From Chloroflexia bacterium (GTDB taxonomy: Bacteria; Chloroflexota; Chloroflexia; QHBQ01; JADMIH01), in contig JAICKM010000019.1 of the NCBI GenBank assembly GCA_025927935.1, forward strand, positions 1 through 23,741: 23,741 bases of DNA, written 5' to 3'. The notes beneath the pieces are model-generated. The model was not told where the DNA came from, made no database searches, and saw nothing but the letters and a program-made list of their open reading frames with translations. The position numbers and the translations under genes are program-made. Below, in pieces: positions 22,174 through 23,741 of this stretch. Position 1 is the stretch's first letter. Each line of letters opens with the position of its first letter.

Positions 22174-22935
22174 ATGCCCTGGGACCCGCAACGCTATTTG
22201 CAATTCGCCCGCGAGCGCGCGGCGCCGTTTGATGACCTCGTCGGTTTAATCCGCATCCGGGATGGGCTGCGCGCCGTCGACCTGGGATGCGGCACGGGGG
22301 AACTGACCCGGCGCCTGGCCGATCTGCTGCCTCAGAGCCACGTGGTGGGCATCGACAGTTCGCCTGAGATGCTGGCCCGCGCGCAGGAGCAGACTCGTCC
22401 GGGCCTCCACTTCCAACTGGGTGACATCGCCACCGTGACCGGGGGCTGGGATCTGGTCTTCTCGCACGCCGCGGTCCAGTGGCTGCCCGACCACCCGGCG
22501 CTGATCCCGCGCTTACTTGGCCTGGTGCAGCCCGGCGGTCAGTTGGTGGTGCAAATACCGTCCAACCACGGCCATGCCACCCACCGCCTCATCGCCGATA
22601 TCGCGGCGGAAGAGCCGTTCACCACCGCTCTGAGCGGCTGGACGCGCCAATCGCCGGTACTGCCGCTGGAGCAGTACGCCGATCTGCTCTACACCCACGG
22701 CGGGCGCGATCTGACGGTCTTCGAGAAGATCTATCCGCATGTGCTGGACGATGCCGATGCCCTGGCCGACTGGACTTCGGGCACGGCGTTGGTGCCCTAT
22801 TTTGAGCGGCTGCCGGACGATTTGCGGGCGGTGTTCATGGACCGCTACCGGGCACGGCTGCGCGCGCTCTGGCCGCAAGGGCCGGTGTTCTACGGCTTCC
22901 GGCGTATCCTGTTCGCGGCCACCCGCCCGGCCTAG
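22174..22935 (+). CDS. tam: Trans-aconitate 2-methyltransferase-like SAM enzyme (253 aa)
   Basis: A class I SAM-dependent methyltransferase. Motif I is VDLGCGTGELT and motif II VGIDSSPEML. The N-terminus WDPQRYLQFARERAAPFDDL and the segment AVQWLPDHPALIPRLLGLVQPGG closely resemble E. coli Tam (WNPSLYLHFAAERSRP; SLQWLPDHYELFPHL), as does the C-terminal FYGFRRILFAA. Tam methylates trans-aconitate, a by-product that inhibits aconitase, an iron-sulfur enzyme. The length matches Tam (about 252). I chose the second ATG at 22174 because AGGAG lies 8 nt before it; the ATG at 22168 directly touches the ribosome binding site. It stands between two Mrp genes, which handle iron-sulfur clusters, but that link is only suggestive. 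Confidence 0.88.
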   Translation: MPWDPQRYLQFARERAAPFDDLVGLIRIRDGLRAVDLGCGTGELTRRLADLLPQSHVVGIDSSPEMLARAQEQTRPGLHFQLGDIATVTGGWDLVFSHAAVQWLPDHPALIPRLLGLVQPGGQLVVQIPSNHGHATHRLIADIAAEEPFTTALSGWTRQSPVLPLEQYADLLYTHGGRDLTVFEKIYPHVLDDADALADWTSGTALVPYFERLPDDLRAVFMDRYRARLRALWPQGPVFYGFRRILFAATRPA

Positions 22936-23022
22936 CCGGAGCCGGCGGTCCAAAGGCGATCGGTGCGTGCGTGCCTCGTGACCGTGCAGCCGTCGCCCGC
23001 CGGTCTGCGGGCCTCAATTACG

Positions 23023-23051
23023 TTGACACGCCCCCTGGGTTGGGGTATAGT
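23023..23051 (+). promoter_or_regulatory. Near-consensus sigma-70-like promoter of the second mrp gene
   Basis: TTGACA (23023-23028, perfect) and TATAGT (23046-23051, 5 of 6) are exactly 17 nt apart. This is the best promoter in the window. Transcription should start near 23057-23059, leaving a leader of about 133 nt before the mrp start. Confidence 0.85.
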
Positions 23052-23057
23052 TACTTG

Positions 23058-23144
23058 ATGTATCGTGCGCTACCGAGCATTTCTCTTTTAATGTGTATGA
23101 TGATGAATAATGATCCGCAGTTCCCGCGCATCCGGATTGGGTAG
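23058..23144 (+). CDS. Possible 28-residue leader ORF upstream of mrp
   Basis: An ATG at 23058 lies at the expected transcription start of the promoter 7 nt upstream, so it could be translated without a leader. It encodes 28 residues ([11 protein letters not shown]..., Met-rich in the middle) and stops with TAG at 23142-23144, 46 nt before the mrp start. No homology or codon signal supports it. It may be chance, or a short upstream ORF affecting mrp expression. Confidence 0.2.
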   Translation: MYRALPSISLLMCMMMNNDPQFPRIRIG

Positions 23145-23190
23145 GCCCTGGCTGAGGTCGTGCGGTTTCATGAATGGGAGAAGGTATACG

Positions 23191-23741
23191 ATGGCGGTTA
23201 CGACCGTTTCTGAGGAGCAGGTCCTCGACGCCCTGCGGACGGTGAAAGATCCCGATCTGCACAAAGACCTGGTCACGCTGAAGTTTATTGAAGATCTGAA
23301 GATCGACGGCGGGGCGGTCAGCTTCACGATTGTGCTGACTACGCCCGCCTGCCCGGTGAAGGATCTGCTGAAGCAGCAGTCCGAAAACGCCGTGCGGTCG
23401 GTTCCCGGCGTCACCGCCGTCACGGCCGCCGTGACTTCGCGGGTGCAGGGTTCGTATGTGCCGCAGCGCGAAGGCATTCCCGGTGTGCGCAACATCATCG
23501 CCGTGGGTAGCGGCAAGGGCGGCGTGGGCAAGTCCACCGTGTCCGTGAACCTGGCCCTGGCCCTGGCCCAGACCGGCGCCAAGGTGGGCATCCTGGACGC
23601 CGACATCTATGGCCCCAACGTGCCTTTGATGATGGGCGCGGTGGGCAAGCCCGAAACCAGTCCCAGCGGCAAGATCCAACCGATGCGCACCTATAACATC
23701 GACATGATCTCGATTGCCTTTTTCCTGCCCGACGATAACTC
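23191..23741 (+). CDS. mrp: Mrp/NBP35-type iron-sulfur carrier ATPase with MIP18 domain (3' end outside window)
   Basis: The frame is open to the window end, giving 183 residues. An N-terminal MIP18/DUF59 domain (about 6-85, with [13 protein letters not shown] and the TTPACPVKD loop carrying Cys 54) precedes the P-loop domain. GKGGVGKST is at about 110-118, and [16 protein letters not shown] follows. This is the usual bacterial Mrp layout, used to hold and deliver iron-sulfur clusters. The C-terminal CxxC lies beyond the window. The ATG at 23191 has GGGAGAAGG about 6 nt upstream. Compared with the minus-strand copy at 21232-22026, it shares [19 protein letters not shown] and DADIYGPN, but the lengths and N-termini differ. 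Confidence 0.94.
   Translation, partial: MAVTTVSEEQVLDALRTVKDPDLHKDLVTLKFIEDLKIDGGAVSFTIVLTTPACPVKDLLKQQSENAVRSVPGVTAVTAAVTSRVQGSYVPQREGIPGVRNIIAVGSGKGGVGKSTVSVNLALALAQTGAKVGILDADIYGPNVPLMMGAVGKPETSPSGKIQPMRTYNIDMISIAFFLPDDN

Noticed and set aside
22027..22203. 59-codon extension of the minus-strand Mrp gene
   Set aside because: It overlaps the divergent methyltransferase promoter and start and has no family similarity. The ATG at 22026 has GGGAGGAG just upstream.

Overview
The window is GC-rich, gene-dense bacterial DNA. It carries 14 protein genes, 2 of them cut by the window edges, and I see no rRNA, tRNA, CRISPR array, transposase or phage gene. The best guess for the source is a member of the Chloroflexota. 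The reasons are a secreted S-layer-homology protein with a Thr/Pro-Ala-rich linker of the kind common in that phylum, a long-form IspG, an archaeal-type three-domain ATP-dependent DNA ligase in an otherwise bacterial setting, and a Ycf46-like AAA ATPase. This is an inference from gene content, not a phylogeny.

Left part, 1-6661, plus strand. The end of a Ycf46-like AAA+ ATPase is followed by a 7-bp tandem repeat. Then come three tightly spaced genes (gaps of 3 and 9 nt): a polytopic membrane protein of unknown role, a two-pass membrane protein with Ig-like and FlgD-like modules on both sides of the membrane, and the DNA ligase. A membrane-anchored endonuclease/exonuclease/phosphatase-fold enzyme follows and ends at a strong bidirectional terminator (6632-6661).

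Middle, 6702-15967, minus strand. This holds a secreted SLH protein with two copies of a beta-rich domain, a GT-C-type membrane glycosyltransferase-like protein, a membrane GAF-GGDEF-HD-GYP enzyme for making and breaking cyclic di-GMP, and long-form ispG for isoprenoid synthesis. The GGDEF/HD-GYP gene runs into the glycosyltransferase gene through a TTGA stop/start overlap, so the two are probably translated together. That suggests a link between c-di-GMP and surface glycan assembly. ispG ends at an 18-bp hairpin terminator.

Right part, 16230-23741. A polytopic membrane protein is transcribed away from ispG. Next is an OmpR-type response regulator and histidine kinase pair overlapping by 14 nt and preceded by a perfect 14-bp GC hairpin. 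After these come a DinB-family protein, a 72-residue single-span membrane protein with its own strong promoter, and an Mrp-type P-loop ATPase lacking the N-terminal MIP18 domain. A trans-aconitate methyltransferase-like gene and a second, MIP18-containing Mrp (cut by the window end) complete the region; both have good sigma-70-like promoters. Two different Mrp paralogues within 1.2 kb suggest local duplication or division of labour in iron-sulfur cluster delivery.

No complete new defence or mobile system is visible. The parts least like known layouts are the membrane/Ig/ligase operon, the translationally coupled c-di-GMP enzyme and glycosyltransferase, and the Mrp pair with its leader ORF. 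All gaps between genes are under 300 bases.
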